Assembly (NCBI GenBank): GCA_963786805.1
Contig: CAWBAK010000007.1
Location: 1-64,000, forward strand
Origin: CALGFI01 sp963786805
GTDB lineage: Bacteria; Actinomycetota; UBA4738; HRBIN12
Direction of reading: 5' to 3'
Length of the DNA stretch: 64,000 bases
Part shown: positions 15,673-25,099 of the stretch, piece after piece
Layout of the letters: each line of letters starts with the position of its first letter
How positions within the stretch are numbered: the stretch's first letter is position 1
Notes under the pieces: model-generated
Database searches by the model: none
Seen by the model: only the letters and a program-made list of their open reading frames with translations
What the model was told of the DNA's origin: nothing
Position numbers and translations under genes: made by a program

Positions 15673-17301
15673 TCAGAGACCCTCCAGCGGCTCGGCGACC
15701 TCCGGCGGCAGGTTGATCTGTGCCACCAGCCGGTCGACGAAGCCGGGGTCGTCCGAGACCGTCGCCGCGTCGAGCTCGATCGGAACCAGCAGCTCCGAGA
15801 GCGGGATCGAGGCCGCGGCGAGGTCCAGCGTGAGCTCGGCCGTCGGCCTGCCGTCGGCGCCCGGCAGGTGCGGGCGCTGGTCGAGCCCCATCGGTTCCTC
15901 GTGGTCCAGCAGCAGCATCCACGTCGGCTCGGCCGCACCGGCGGGCGCCAGGACGCCCTCCACGCTCTCCAGCTCCTTGGCCAGCTCGGGCAGCCGTTGC
16001 ATCGCCTCGTCGAGCCGCTCGGCCGCCGCCTCCAGCGTCAGGCTCTCGATGAGCGGCTCGGCGGACTCGTCGCGCAGGTTGAGGAGCCGCTCCGAATCAC
16101 CCACCGACCAGCGCTCGGTGGCCGGGCCGAGCTCGAACTCCCCCATCAGCTCCACGGCTCCGCACCGCGGGATCCCGTCGATCACCACGAGTCGCACGCT
16201 GGTCTCCTTCGCGGTGAGCAATCGCTCGTAGGGATCGCCCTCGCGACCCGTCAGCACCAGGAGATCGGCGCGCTTGCCCGCTTCGAGGGTCCCGAGCGCG
16301 GCGTCCCAACGAAGGATCCGTGCCGCGTCCCGGGTGGCCGTCGCGACGAGCTCGCGGTCGCTGAACACCTCGCGCTCGGCGTCGAACGCCCGCGCCGCCT
16401 TGAGCTCGCCCAGCAGGTTCTTGCTGCCGCTCGGCGACCAGTCGGCGCCCAGACCGATCGTCACGCCGGCATCCTTCGCCTCGTCGACCTTCGCCGTGGC
16501 CCCGTACAGCAGCAGGTTGCTGAGCGGCGACCACACCATCGACGCGCCGCGCTCGGCCATGACGTCGAAGTCCTCGCCCTCGAGCGCCACGCAGTGGATC
16601 CCCGCGAGCGCAGCGGTGATCGCCCACTCGTCCGGCCCGATCTGCAGCGACTCGAAATGCCCGTGTGACGCCGCGTCCGTTCCCTCCGAAAGGTGCAGCA
16701 GCAGGCACGTGCTCGAGTTCAGCCGGTGCAGGAACGCCGTCACGTCGCCCGCCTCGACGTCGGCGATCCGGGTGACCGCCGGAGGCATCCCTTCGATCTT
16801 GCTGGTCTCGACGTTCCGCACGAGCCCCTGGTAGAAGCGCTGCGCCCCCTGATTGCTGAAGAGCGCGATCCCCTGCGAGGTCGTGACGCCCGACAGCAGG
16901 CACTTGGCCTCGACGTACCGCACGACGGCCTCGATGAGCCCGGGTGTTCTCCCGAGAACCGTCATCGGTCCGCTGATGTTCTTCCGGTAGGTCTCCTGCA
17001 TCGACCCTCCGGACCATCGATCGCGGTTGTCGAAGCGCTGGGGGACGTTCCACAGCGGCAGGGCGTCGTAGCTCAGGTGGTTGTGCAGGTCGATCAGGCC
17101 CGGGTAGATCGTGCCGCCCGTGTTCACGACGGGCGCCAGCTCGAGGCCGGCGGGGGGCGGCGCGTCGGTCGGGACCACGTCCGCGATCGCGCCGGCGTTC
17201 ACGTAGACGACGCCTCGATCGAGTCTGCGGAACGCGTCGTCCATCACGACGACGTGGCCCTCGAGGCCGAAGGCCCCGGCGCGAGGATCGACGGGGCTCA
17301 C
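15673..17301 (-). CDS. Amidohydrolase superfamily metal-dependent hydrolase
   Basis: A 542-residue TIM-barrel amidohydrolase with the composite beta-sandwich at both ends. Metal ligands are visible as HxH in GLIDLHNHLSYDALPLW (about residue 73), His in LLLHLSEG, His in IHCVALEG, and Asp in GLGADWSPSG. This pattern fits the ATZ/TRZ/guanine-deaminase-like group that hydrolyses C-N or C-Cl bonds of ring compounds. The C-terminal 150 residues are an extra helical domain not usual in the family. The GTG at 17301 overlaps the stop of the preceding glycosylase-like gene (GTGA), implying coupling. Confidence 0.82.
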   Translation of the reverse strand: MSPVDPRAGAFGLEGHVVVMDDAFRRLDRGVVYVNAGAIADVVPTDAPPPAGLELAPVVNTGGTIYPGLIDLHNHLSYDALPLWNVPQRFDNRDRWSGGSMQETYRKNISGPMTVLGRTPGLIEAVVRYVEAKCLLSGVTTSQGIALFSNQGAQRFYQGLVRNVETSKIEGMPPAVTRIADVEAGDVTAFLHRLNSSTCLLLHLSEGTDAASHGHFESLQIGPDEWAITAALAGIHCVALEGEDFDVMAERGASMVWSPLSNLLLYGATAKVDEAKDAGVTIGLGADWSPSGSKNLLGELKAARAFDAEREVFSDRELVATATRDAARILRWDAALGTLEAGKRADLLVLTGREGDPYERLLTAKETSVRLVVIDGIPRCGAVELMGEFELGPATERWSVGDSERLLNLRDESAEPLIESLTLEAAAERLDEAMQRLPELAKELESVEGVLAPAGAAEPTWMLLLDHEEPMGLDQRPHLPGADGRPTAELTLDLAAASIPLSELLVPIELDAATVSDDPGFVDRLVAQINLPPEVAEPLEGL

Positions 17302-18089
17302 GGACCACCGCCCGGAGCGCCGTCGGGCGAATGCCAGATCAGCGTGTGGAGGAGATCGTCGAAGGGGCGCTCGACCGACGTTCGGCCGGGAGGGGCGGCC
17401 TCACGCCGCCACCGGTCGTCGCCGAGGAACGCCGGCACGCCGAACGGGAGGTCCCGCGCGGGGATCGGTGCGTACTCCGACTCGGTGAACGTCTGGCCGT
17501 AGTTCGGCCCCGTCGCGTCGCCGTCGGCGTCCGGTGTCACGAGGGCGCGGAGCTGGATCACCGCGTTCCGCCATCCGTCGAGGAGCACGTCCTCGTCCGG
17601 GAAGCTCGGATGATGCACCTCGACGAGGGGGAGATCGCCGCGCCCGGTCCATGCTCCGGCGGCGACCTGCGCGTTGGAACCGAACGCGACCACGGCCTGC
17701 ACCTGCGGCGTCTTGGCGAGGTCGAACACGGCGTTGCGCCACGTCGTCTGGTCCTCCTCGGCGAGGATCTCGTCCGCTTCGAAGAAATGGCTCGGGAACA
17801 TCCCGTACGCGAACGCGTTCAGGCACAGGTACGAGCGCGTCAGGCCGAGCTTCGTGAGGAAGCCCTGCACCCGCTGTCCGGCATCGCCGACCAGCGTTCG
17901 GCCCGCGATCCGTTCCGTCGCCCCCGGATCCGACGCGATGCACAGGAGCCGTGCGGTGCCGTCGAGACGACCCCGGTAGAAGATCGGTCCCCAGTCGATC
18001 CAGAAGTGCTCGCGGTGGGGCTCGTGGTCGGGCACGCTCGCGAACAGCGAGGCGAACGCCGGCGGCGGTCCCGGATCGAACTCCACCAT
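17298..18089 (-). CDS. Uracil-DNA-glycosylase-superfamily protein
   Basis: A 263-residue protein with a UDG-type fold: LLCIASDPGATERIAGRTLVGDAGQRVQGFLTKLGLTRSYLCLNAFAYGMFP carries the active-site GxDPG-like loop and the LCLNA strand; VVAFGSNAQVAAG and VEVHHPSFPDED carry the following strand and the HxS loop that inserts into DNA. It is longer at both ends than classical family 4/5 enzymes and may have a different role. The start is the ATG at 18089; the much longer frame running to 18770 belongs to the neighbouring gene. Confidence 0.7.
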   Translation of the reverse strand: MVEFDPGPPPAFASLFASVPDHEPHREHFWIDWGPIFYRGRLDGTARLLCIASDPGATERIAGRTLVGDAGQRVQGFLTKLGLTRSYLCLNAFAYGMFPSHFFEADEILAEEDQTTWRNAVFDLAKTPQVQAVVAFGSNAQVAAGAWTGRGDLPLVEVHHPSFPDEDVLLDGWRNAVIQLRALVTPDADGDATGPNYGQTFTESEYAPIPARDLPFGVPAFLGDDRWRREAAPPGRTSVERPFDDLLHTLIWHSPDGAPGGGP

Positions 18090-18132
18090 GCCGCTACTCC
18101 CGGCTCGCGATGCCGGCGAGGCGGCCGGCGCA

Positions 18133-20864
18133 TCACGAGGGTCCTCGATCTGGGTTTGAGGCACGCCAGGGGTGGAAGGTGTAGGAGCCCACGTCCGGCA
18201 GCCAGGCCTGGAGGTCGCCGACGTCCCTGTCGGGACCGAGAACACCGATGAGCCCGGCCAACTCCTGCCTGAGGCGGTTCCAAGCCTGCACATCTGCTCT
18301 ACGGATGCGATCGGTCGCGACGTTGTGGAAGGGCGCCTGCGCCCCCTCCGGTCGCAGCTTCTCCACGAACGCCGACCACTTGACGGTCGGCTCCTGCCCA
18401 TGAGCGCTTCGAAGAGCTGCCCGCCCAGGCGAGGGAAGCCGACGACGATCCCCAGCAACACGAGGACGGGCGCGAAGGCGTCATCCTCCAGCAATCGCTC
18501 CTCACCGATCCTGACGCGCAGCAGCCGGTACACGTTCGTCAGTCGCTTGGCCGAGCGCGGCGTGTCGATCAACGGAGCGAGCGCCGTGAGCAGGTCCAGC
18601 TCCGATGACGTCAGCAGGAGATCGCGCGGTGTGAGGTCGGGCGGCGAAGCGGACTCGATGACGACGACCTCACCGGACGTGGCGCCGTCGCGGCTCGACC
18701 CGACATCACCCTGCCTGTCCCGGCAGACCGGTTCCATCCGACCGTGGTCCCTTCGGCTCCGTACCCACACTGCCCGATCCGGTCTCCTCCTGGTGGGCGA
18801 CCGTCTTGAACACGCTCTTGATCAATCGCTCGTAGCCCTCCTTGGACATCGGGGGCAGCATCAGCGAGAACTGGAAGATCTTCTCCAGGTAGTTCTGTGG
18901 GGTCGTGGCCCACTCACCGGCACCGTCCGGGTCGGCGTCCATGCCGCTCCCTCCGACCGAGCCGAGAACAGGTCCCGGAACCGGATCTCGAGGGACCGGA
19001 ACAACCACCTCGAGTCCACGCCGACGATCACGACGAAGTGCGGCACGTCCATCAAGAGCTTGATCGACTCCAGCACGCGAACCACGAGCTCCGGCTGACA
19101 CCGATCGAGATCGTCGATGTAGATCACGATCCGGTCGATCGAGGCTCCTTCGGACCCGGCAGGCGCCACGGACCGCTTGGATCGCTCGTCGCGATCGTGC
19201 GAGATGATCGCGCTCAGTTGGTCGAACGACCTCCGGATCGTCGACAGATCCCCCAGCCGCTCGCGCTCGGACCATCGCGAGTGCTGGCCGGTCGCATAGG
19301 CGGCCAGGAGCCCGACGGCCGACAGCTCCTCCATCTCCGTCGCCGCGGCCTCCCGCCTCGCCGCGGCCGTGCGCGCTCGCTCGCCTGCTGCCTTCGCCTC
19401 CTGCTCCCGCTTCTGGCGCTCCGCGTCGTCCTTGAACAGCTGCCGGACGTAGGTCAACGATCTGGCGGCCAGGCCCCCGATCGCGCCCAGCGCTGCGACG
19501 GCCGTCGTCAGAGCGGCGGCCGTGGTCGGTCGAACGATGAGAGCGATCACGCCGACGATCGTGAGCAGGGCGACGAGGCCGATCGCGAACTTCGCCGCCG
19601 ACGGCAGGGTCTTCCAGGACTTCTTGGTCGTGTCCCATCGCGACACGATGTCCCGGAGCGCCTGACCGCCCTGGACCGCCTGCTGCACGTCGTCGCCCAG
19701 CGGCTCGGCGCCCGCGACGACCTTCTCCTGCAGCTGTTCGGCCTCGGTGGTGAGCGTCGCCGCCTGCTCGCGTGCCTTCGTCTCGTCCATCTCGGCAGCG
19801 TCGTGCCGCCGGCTCGCGTCGACGAAGCGCGGGTTCTGTTCGACCCAGCGCTGACGCAGGTCCTCGCCGACTGCCCCGTCGCCAGGAAGAGAGGTCCGGG
19901 TCCCCGACACGGCTTTGAAGACGGTGGCCGCGAGGCTCGGCCATATCTCGCTGTCGGAATGGAACCAGGCGTTGAAGCTCACCTGGACGACGTGTGAGCA
20001 GAAGGAGGTGGGTCTGCCCTCCTGCTCCGCAGCCGCCGACCCCTCGGACAGCTTGTCGATCCTGTCCCGGAGCTGCTGCATGAAGAAGCTCTTCCCGCTG
20101 CCCCAGTCGCCGAAGAGACCGATCGCGAGAGGCGTCTGGAGATCCTTCGCGGTCAGCCATCGCGCGACGTCCTCGACCAACGGCGCACGACCCAATCGGT
20201 CCTCGCCGGTCGTGGCATCCGACGTGTTCCCCGCGAAGACCGAGCTGCGACCGGGACCGCGATCGAGACCCAGGTCGCGGAGGAAGGCACCGAACGGCAA
20301 CGAGGGTCCACGCCTCAGGAACTCGGGATACCTCTGCTCGATGGCGGCGAGATCGACATCCGCGCCGAGCACCTGCTGGAGCGACCGGTACGCGCCGCCC
20401 GTCGTACACGCGAGAACCCCGCCGAAGAGGAAGCGCAACGGCAAGGACCTCGGCGCATCGGGAACCTGCGTTTTCAACTCGGCCGCGGTATTGAGGGCGA
20501 TCGCGGTGTTCTCCGTCATGGTGGGGAGCTCCTGGAGCGGCTCCCGGTGACTCGTGAGCGGATCGAACTTCGTGAGACGCCGGTCCATCGCGGACATCAC
20601 GACGCGGTTGAGGTCATCGACGGTGCGGCCGAAGTGCGCGAGCAGGTCACGCACGGGGTTGTCCTCATCCGCTCCCTCGTGGGCATGGTTGATCCCGACG
20701 AGCAGCATCGTCGTGCTCACGCGCCCCGTCATCGGAAGCCCTCGCTGCACCCCCTTGACGGTCTCCGACGGCCTGCGCGCGAGCATGGAGCCGACCGCGT
20801 GCTCGAATGCAGCTTTGCTCGAGTCGGTGAGCGAGTCCCACGAAAGGGTGGTACCGACCGCCAT
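18133..20864 (-). pseudogene. KAP-family P-loop NTPase, three frameshifts
   Basis: A KAP NTPase of about 900 residues read across four segments. The first (20864 to about 18955) has an N-terminal part with two segments resembling Clp-N repeats (residues about 20-95 and 115-185), Walker A GDWGSGKS at 252-259, two membrane-like helices within the NTPase domain (near 410-455), and Walker B YIDDLDRCQPELVVRVLESIKLLMDVPHFV. A shift near 18955 leads to TPQNYLEKIFQFSLMLPPMSKEGYERLIKSV, one near 18720 to LAPLIDTPRSAKRLTNVYRLLR, and one near 18402 to KWSAFVEKLRPEGAQAPFHNV and the stop at 18133. All pieces are typical KAP sequence. KAP NTPases are membrane-associated and recurrent in conflict systems. 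The start overlaps the patatin stop by one base (TGATG). Confidence 0.8.
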
Positions 20865-23242
20865 CAGGGAACCTCGATGCGCGCACGAAGCGTCTTCACG
20901 AGCTCGGTCGCCGTCGTCAGCGTTGGCTCCTCGGAGGCGAGGATCGCCTCGAATGCCTCGCGGGTCGCCTCGGGATCCGGTGGGGACAGTCCCGGTTCGG
21001 AAGGATCGTCCATCACCAGGGCGATGAGCCGTTCCGCCGCGTCGAGCCGGCCCCAGAGGTAGTCGTGCTCGCGACCCTTGCGGCTGAAGAACGCGCCGAA
21101 ATGCCCCAGCCCGACCCCGACCAGCGGGTCACGGGTCCCGTCCTTGCGGAGCAAGGACCTGCGCTCCATCGGGCTGATCCGCATCACCTCGACCTCGTCG
21201 CGCTCGTCCAGCCCCGCGAGGGCCGCGACGGGATAGACGAGGATGTCCCAGAAGGGGAAGCCGAGGTACCGCACCAGGAAGTCGGTGTGGGCCTCCGGCG
21301 ACCACGGCTCGGAGGCGGCGACGATCTCGGCGTCGAGACCCCGCTCGACCTCGGCGACGACCTCCGCGGTCAGCGATGCGACTCGATCGCGGAGCGCGAC
21401 GAGCTCGCCTTGGTGCTCTGCGATGAACTCCTTGAGCCGGTGAGCGCTCCGCTCATCCTCGATCGTCTGCTTCGAGAAGAGCGTGGACACGATCGATCGG
21501 ATGTCGGGGTCCTGGTCGAGCGTGCGGACGATCGACCCGAGCTGTCGGACCAGCGCGTACAGCCGTCCCTTCGCTGCATCCAGCTCAGCCCGGGTCGGGT
21601 TCCCCGGCTTGTCCAGATCGCCGTACCACCAGCTCAACGCCGCGAGCATGAAACGGATGCGACGCTCGTGATAGGAGACGTCGAACCCGGCGAGGAACGA
21701 CCGCTGTTCCTTCGTCGGGTCGGGCTCCTGGTCGAACAGACCTTCCTGCCTCGCCCACGTCCTCAGCACGGTCGCGACGAACCGCCCATGGATCGAGTCC
21801 GCCGGGAAGGCTTGCATCCGGCGGATCAGGCGGGCGTAGTCCTCCACGACGTCGCTGATCCGCAGACGCAGGTAGGTCGTGTAGGCGAAGCCGGCCCGCT
21901 CGGCGGCGACCTCTTCCGCATGGATGCGCTGCCCGCCGATGTCGGATGCGGACATCACCGGCGCGCTCAGGCGCTCATGCCCGCCGACGAGGGCGGCGAC
22001 GCGGTCGCGCATCCCCTCGAACCCGGCCTCGATCACGTCGCGGATCGCCCGGACCGTGGCGTTCCGCCGTCCCAGGCGCAGGAGGTCGTCGGCGATCGGC
22101 TCCTTCCTCGCGATGCCGGCGAAGCCGCCGAAGATCGTGGCGTACCATCCCGGCCTCTTGCCTCGTTCCGTCCCCGCGGCTTCGGTCGCCGGGTCCGGTT
22201 CGATGAAGATGAGCCGGCGATCGACCTCGGTCCCGGCGCGTCTGGTCTGGATCGCCTGGATCGAGGTGGCGAACGGGAAGTTGTCCAGGACGCCTCCGTC
22301 GATGAAGTACGAGTCCTCGGGATCGACATCCGCCAGGCGCTGCGACGGGAAGTACCGGTCCCAGTAGCCGTCCGGTGTCGTCGTCCCGGCCCCTTGCCGA
22401 TAGTCCGCGAGCGTGATCGGTGGGAACGCACCCGGGAAGCTGGACGTCGCCCGAGCGGCGAACGCGAGCGCATCGTTGCTCTCCGGCGCGAAGCCACGGT
22501 CGTTCGCGTCGTGCACGAACTCCATCACGTGACGGTGGGACCGATCCCGGACGATCCGCGGATCGTCCAGCGAGATCTCGATCGGATGGCCGTGGAAGTC
22601 CGTCACCGGCACGTGCAGCGAGAGCGTGTGATCCGGCGGGACGAGCGACGACAGGCCGTCGGGCGCCGGGCCCGTCGCGTCCATGGCCACGAGCGCGTCG
22701 CGCAACCACCGGCACATCTCGTCGCCTCGGAGGGGAGGCTTCACGCGGAACGGTCCCCGGAGCGATGCGATCACCCACGCGGCGCCACGCAGCCAGGTGG
22801 GGACCCACTTCCAGCCGCCGATCAGGTTCTTGATGTCGCCCTTCTCGAACCACAGATCGCGCAGCGCGTCCTGCGACAGGTTCCCCGCCAGCGCCTTGGC
22901 GAGGAAGACGCCGTTGATGCCGCCGGCGGAGGCGCCCGAGATGATGTCGACGACCACGCGCGTGCGAGGGGCGTCGGACGTCTCCCTCCCCTGCAACTCG
23001 GAGCGCCCACGCAGCAGCTCCCAGTAGACGCCCGCGGTGTCGTTCGGATCGAAGGGATGCTGCCGCTGATCTCGCTCGAAGGCCGCCGAGGCCTGCACGA
23101 GCTTGTGGATCTCCTTCGTCACGCCGTGCATGTAGATGGCCAGCGAGACGCCGCCGTAGCAGACGAGCGCGAGGCGAAGCTCGCGCACCTCCCCCGGCGA
23201 TGCGGCCGACGCAACGGTCGCGGACGCGGGTCTCTCGTCCAT
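20864..23242 (-). CDS. Long patatin-like phospholipase
   Basis: A 792-residue protein with an N-terminal patatin lipase domain: oxyanion loop YGGVSLAIYMHG (about residues 29-40), nucleophile Ser105 in SGASAGGINGVFLA, and catalytic Asp315 in FIDGGVLDNFPF. The remaining 450 residues are helical, matching the long patatin-related proteins with a C-terminal DUF3376-type region. Such enzymes hydrolyse membrane phospholipids and serve as effectors in anti-phage systems such as CBASS, and as virulence factors. ATG at 23242 behind GGAGGGAAGGG. It is flanked in the operon by the sheath gene and the KAP NTPase gene. Confidence 0.88.
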   Translation of the reverse strand: MDERPASATVASAASPGEVRELRLALVCYGGVSLAIYMHGVTKEIHKLVQASAAFERDQRQHPFDPNDTAGVYWELLRGRSELQGRETSDAPRTRVVVDIISGASAGGINGVFLAKALAGNLSQDALRDLWFEKGDIKNLIGGWKWVPTWLRGAAWVIASLRGPFRVKPPLRGDEMCRWLRDALVAMDATGPAPDGLSSLVPPDHTLSLHVPVTDFHGHPIEISLDDPRIVRDRSHRHVMEFVHDANDRGFAPESNDALAFAARATSSFPGAFPPITLADYRQGAGTTTPDGYWDRYFPSQRLADVDPEDSYFIDGGVLDNFPFATSIQAIQTRRAGTEVDRRLIFIEPDPATEAAGTERGKRPGWYATIFGGFAGIARKEPIADDLLRLGRRNATVRAIRDVIEAGFEGMRDRVAALVGGHERLSAPVMSASDIGGQRIHAEEVAAERAGFAYTTYLRLRISDVVEDYARLIRRMQAFPADSIHGRFVATVLRTWARQEGLFDQEPDPTKEQRSFLAGFDVSYHERRIRFMLAALSWWYGDLDKPGNPTRAELDAAKGRLYALVRQLGSIVRTLDQDPDIRSIVSTLFSKQTIEDERSAHRLKEFIAEHQGELVALRDRVASLTAEVVAEVERGLDAEIVAASEPWSPEAHTDFLVRYLGFPFWDILVYPVAALAGLDERDEVEVMRISPMERRSLLRKDGTRDPLVGVGLGHFGAFFSRKGREHDYLWGRLDAAERLIALVMDDPSEPGLSPPDPEATREAFEAILASEEPTLTTATELVKTLRARIEVP

Positions 23243-23299
23243 CCCTTCCCTCCATTCGGGAACGTCGATGCGGCTGCTTCGGGTCGAGCGGCCTTCGCT

Positions 23300-24472
23300 C
23301 TACATGGCCGTCATCCTCCACCGCTTCGTGAAGTGGATCCACGCGAACTCCGCGGGGCGGATCGGCGCGAAGCCGACGAGGACGTTCAGATGACCGCCCT
23401 CGACGTCTTCCTCGGTCATCGTGTCCGTTCCGCAACGGACGATGTACGCCTCGTCCGCCGTCCGCCCGGCGAAGGCCCCCTGTCGCCAGATCGCGTCCAG
23501 GAATCGACCGACGACGGGGCGCACCTCGGCCCAGAGCGGCTCATCGTTGGGCTGGAAGACGGCCCACCGCAGGCCTCGATCGAGGCTTCGCTCGAGGAAC
23601 AGGGCGAGTCGGCGCACGTTCACGTACTTCCAGTCCGAGTCGGATCCGTAGGCGCCCTGGATCGTCCTCGCACCCCAGACGACGGGTCCCGTCGCCGGCA
23701 TCATCCGGATCGGATCGACGCCGGCATCTGCGACCGTCCTGATCGCCTCGTCGTCGAGTTCGACCTCCGTGTTGTCCACGCCGTACAACACCGCCTCCAC
23801 GCCGGCCGGCGCCTTCCAGATCCCCCGCGACCGCTGCGTTCGTGCGTACAGACCGGCGACGCTCCCACTCGGCGCGCAGATCCGGGACAGACCGCCGCCG
23901 GGGTTGGGCATACGGAGCCGAGGGAAGTACATGGCAGCGTTCGAACTGCCCGTTCTGGCCAGCGCGCCAACGAAGTCGATCGCGTCCAGCATCCCTGCCG
24001 CCGGTGGGTCGACGAGGAGGAACAGTCGCCGGCGGTCCGCGTAGGAGAGCGCCGCTTGGACGATGCCCGCTTCGCTCAGGCCGGGAAGGCAGAGCAACCC
24101 CAGGTCATCGACGGTGTCCAGGGCCAGACATGCCGCCTCGAATGTCTCGAGCGCGAGACCGCCGGGTGACTCCCCATCCTCCGGGACGCGAACGATCCAA
24201 GCTCGCTCGCCGCCGTTCGAGAAGTACTGCGACACCGCGAACCCCAGCTCGGTATCTGGGTCCCGTTCGCCGTACACCTTGGCGTACTCATCGAAGCCGA
24301 AGACCGACGCCGCCTCGCCGATGGGTCCTTCTCGCGCCGGGCCGATGAACGCCGTGGCCGAGGTGTCGACGCCGGAGATCTCGTGCGCCGCCGACAACGA
24401 CACCTCGACGGAGACCTTCGGAAGGTCGATCTCGCCGGAGACCTTTCCGCCGCCGGTCTCGTCGGGCGTCAC
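23300..24472 (-). CDS. Contractile tail-sheath family protein
   Basis: A 390-residue member of the phage tail-sheath / type VI / extracellular contractile injection sheath family. Recognisable parts are the N-terminal VDTSATAFIGPAREGPIGEA strand and loop, the FDEYAKVYGERDPDTELGFAVSQYFSNGGERAWIVRV block, the central insertion domain, and the C-terminal hallmark VGFAPIRPAEFAWIHFTKRW used for sheath-sheath contact. The length is close to compact sheaths of injection systems. No tube, baseplate, spike or tail-terminator gene is recognisable nearby. GTG start at 24472, 4 bases after the HExxH gene. Confidence 0.85.
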   Translation of the reverse strand: MTPDETGGGKVSGEIDLPKVSVEVSLSAAHEISGVDTSATAFIGPAREGPIGEAASVFGFDEYAKVYGERDPDTELGFAVSQYFSNGGERAWIVRVPEDGESPGGLALETFEAACLALDTVDDLGLLCLPGLSEAGIVQAALSYADRRRLFLLVDPPAAGMLDAIDFVGALARTGSSNAAMYFPRLRMPNPGGGLSRICAPSGSVAGLYARTQRSRGIWKAPAGVEAVLYGVDNTEVELDDEAIRTVADAGVDPIRMMPATGPVVWGARTIQGAYGSDSDWKYVNVRRLALFLERSLDRGLRWAVFQPNDEPLWAEVRPVVGRFLDAIWRQGAFAGRTADEAYIVRCGTDTMTEEDVEGGHLNVLVGFAPIRPAEFAWIHFTKRWRMTAM

Positions 24473-24476
24473 GCGG

Positions 24477-24980
24477 TCACCCGAGGACGTCCGCGACCGA
24501 ATTGACGACGCGCGCGACCGCGGCGTCGACGGTACCGAGGAAGGTCCGGCGCGCCGTGGCTCGGGTTCCGATCCCCGCCTCGAGCACGAGCCGCGTCAGG
24601 TCCTTCACGTACCCCGGCCTGGCGAAGGGCACGTGCTTGCGGTCCGCCGGGTAGCCGTTCTGGGACTTCCAGAGCTCGGTCACGATCTGCGCTTGGGCCT
24701 CTTTCGTGAACGATGTGAGTGTCGTCGCTTTCTGGATGCCGTCCGGACCGCCGAAGTCGTACGGGTCGTTCCCGAGGAGCCGCCCAACCTGCTCCACCAT
24801 CCCGCGCAGGAGTTGCGCCTGCCCGCTCTGGTGTTGCCACACGTGGGCCAGCTCGTGGATGAGCGTCGCCTCGCTCGGCGGCTGGGTTCCGCCTCGTGGA
24901 CGTTTGAAGCGAACGATGTCGTTGCACGTCCACGCGGTTCCCGGACGCCCCAGAACCAACCAGGTGCTCCTGAACCTCAC
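24477..24980 (-). CDS. HELAH-motif protein, eCIS-type peptidase-like
   Basis: A protein with the zinc-peptidase motif in ATLIHELAHVWQHQSGQAQLLRG, the signature of the small HExxH proteins (DUF4157-like) that accompany extracellular contractile injection systems. The GTG at 24980 gives 167 residues, but the same frame stays open and protein-like upstream to about 25095 (HEWLERAAAFYGPSIDLSRVRFRS, where a start of this family is expected). No ATG or GTG occurs there, so the true start may be a rare codon, or the frame was cut by an indel near the run of seven Gs at about 25121. The stop is 4 bases before the sheath gene. Confidence 0.7.
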   Translation of the reverse strand: MRFRSTWLVLGRPGTAWTCNDIVRFKRPRGGTQPPSEATLIHELAHVWQHQSGQAQLLRGMVEQVGRLLGNDPYDFGGPDGIQKATTLTSFTKEAQAQIVTELWKSQNGYPADRKHVPFARPGYVKDLTRLVLEAGIGTRATARRTFLGTVDAAVARVVNSVADVLG

Positions 24981-25099
24981 CCGGGACAGATCGATCGAGG
25001 GCCCGTAGAACGCCGCCGCTCGCTCGAGCCACTCGTGAGGAGGGAACTCGGCCTCGCGGCCGGCAGCTCCTTCCCTCTGCGGATCGTCGATGTCGCTCC

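Noticed and set aside
17298..18770. A 490-codon frame covering the glycosylase-like gene and sequence upstream
   Set aside because: The upstream part is the C-terminal region of the KAP NTPase read in frame by chance; the glycosylase start at 18089 is better supported.
21065..24169. A 1034-codon plus-strand open frame
   Set aside because: It is the complement of the patatin and sheath genes, with an Arg/Pro/Asp-rich composition typical of antisense frames in high-GC DNA.
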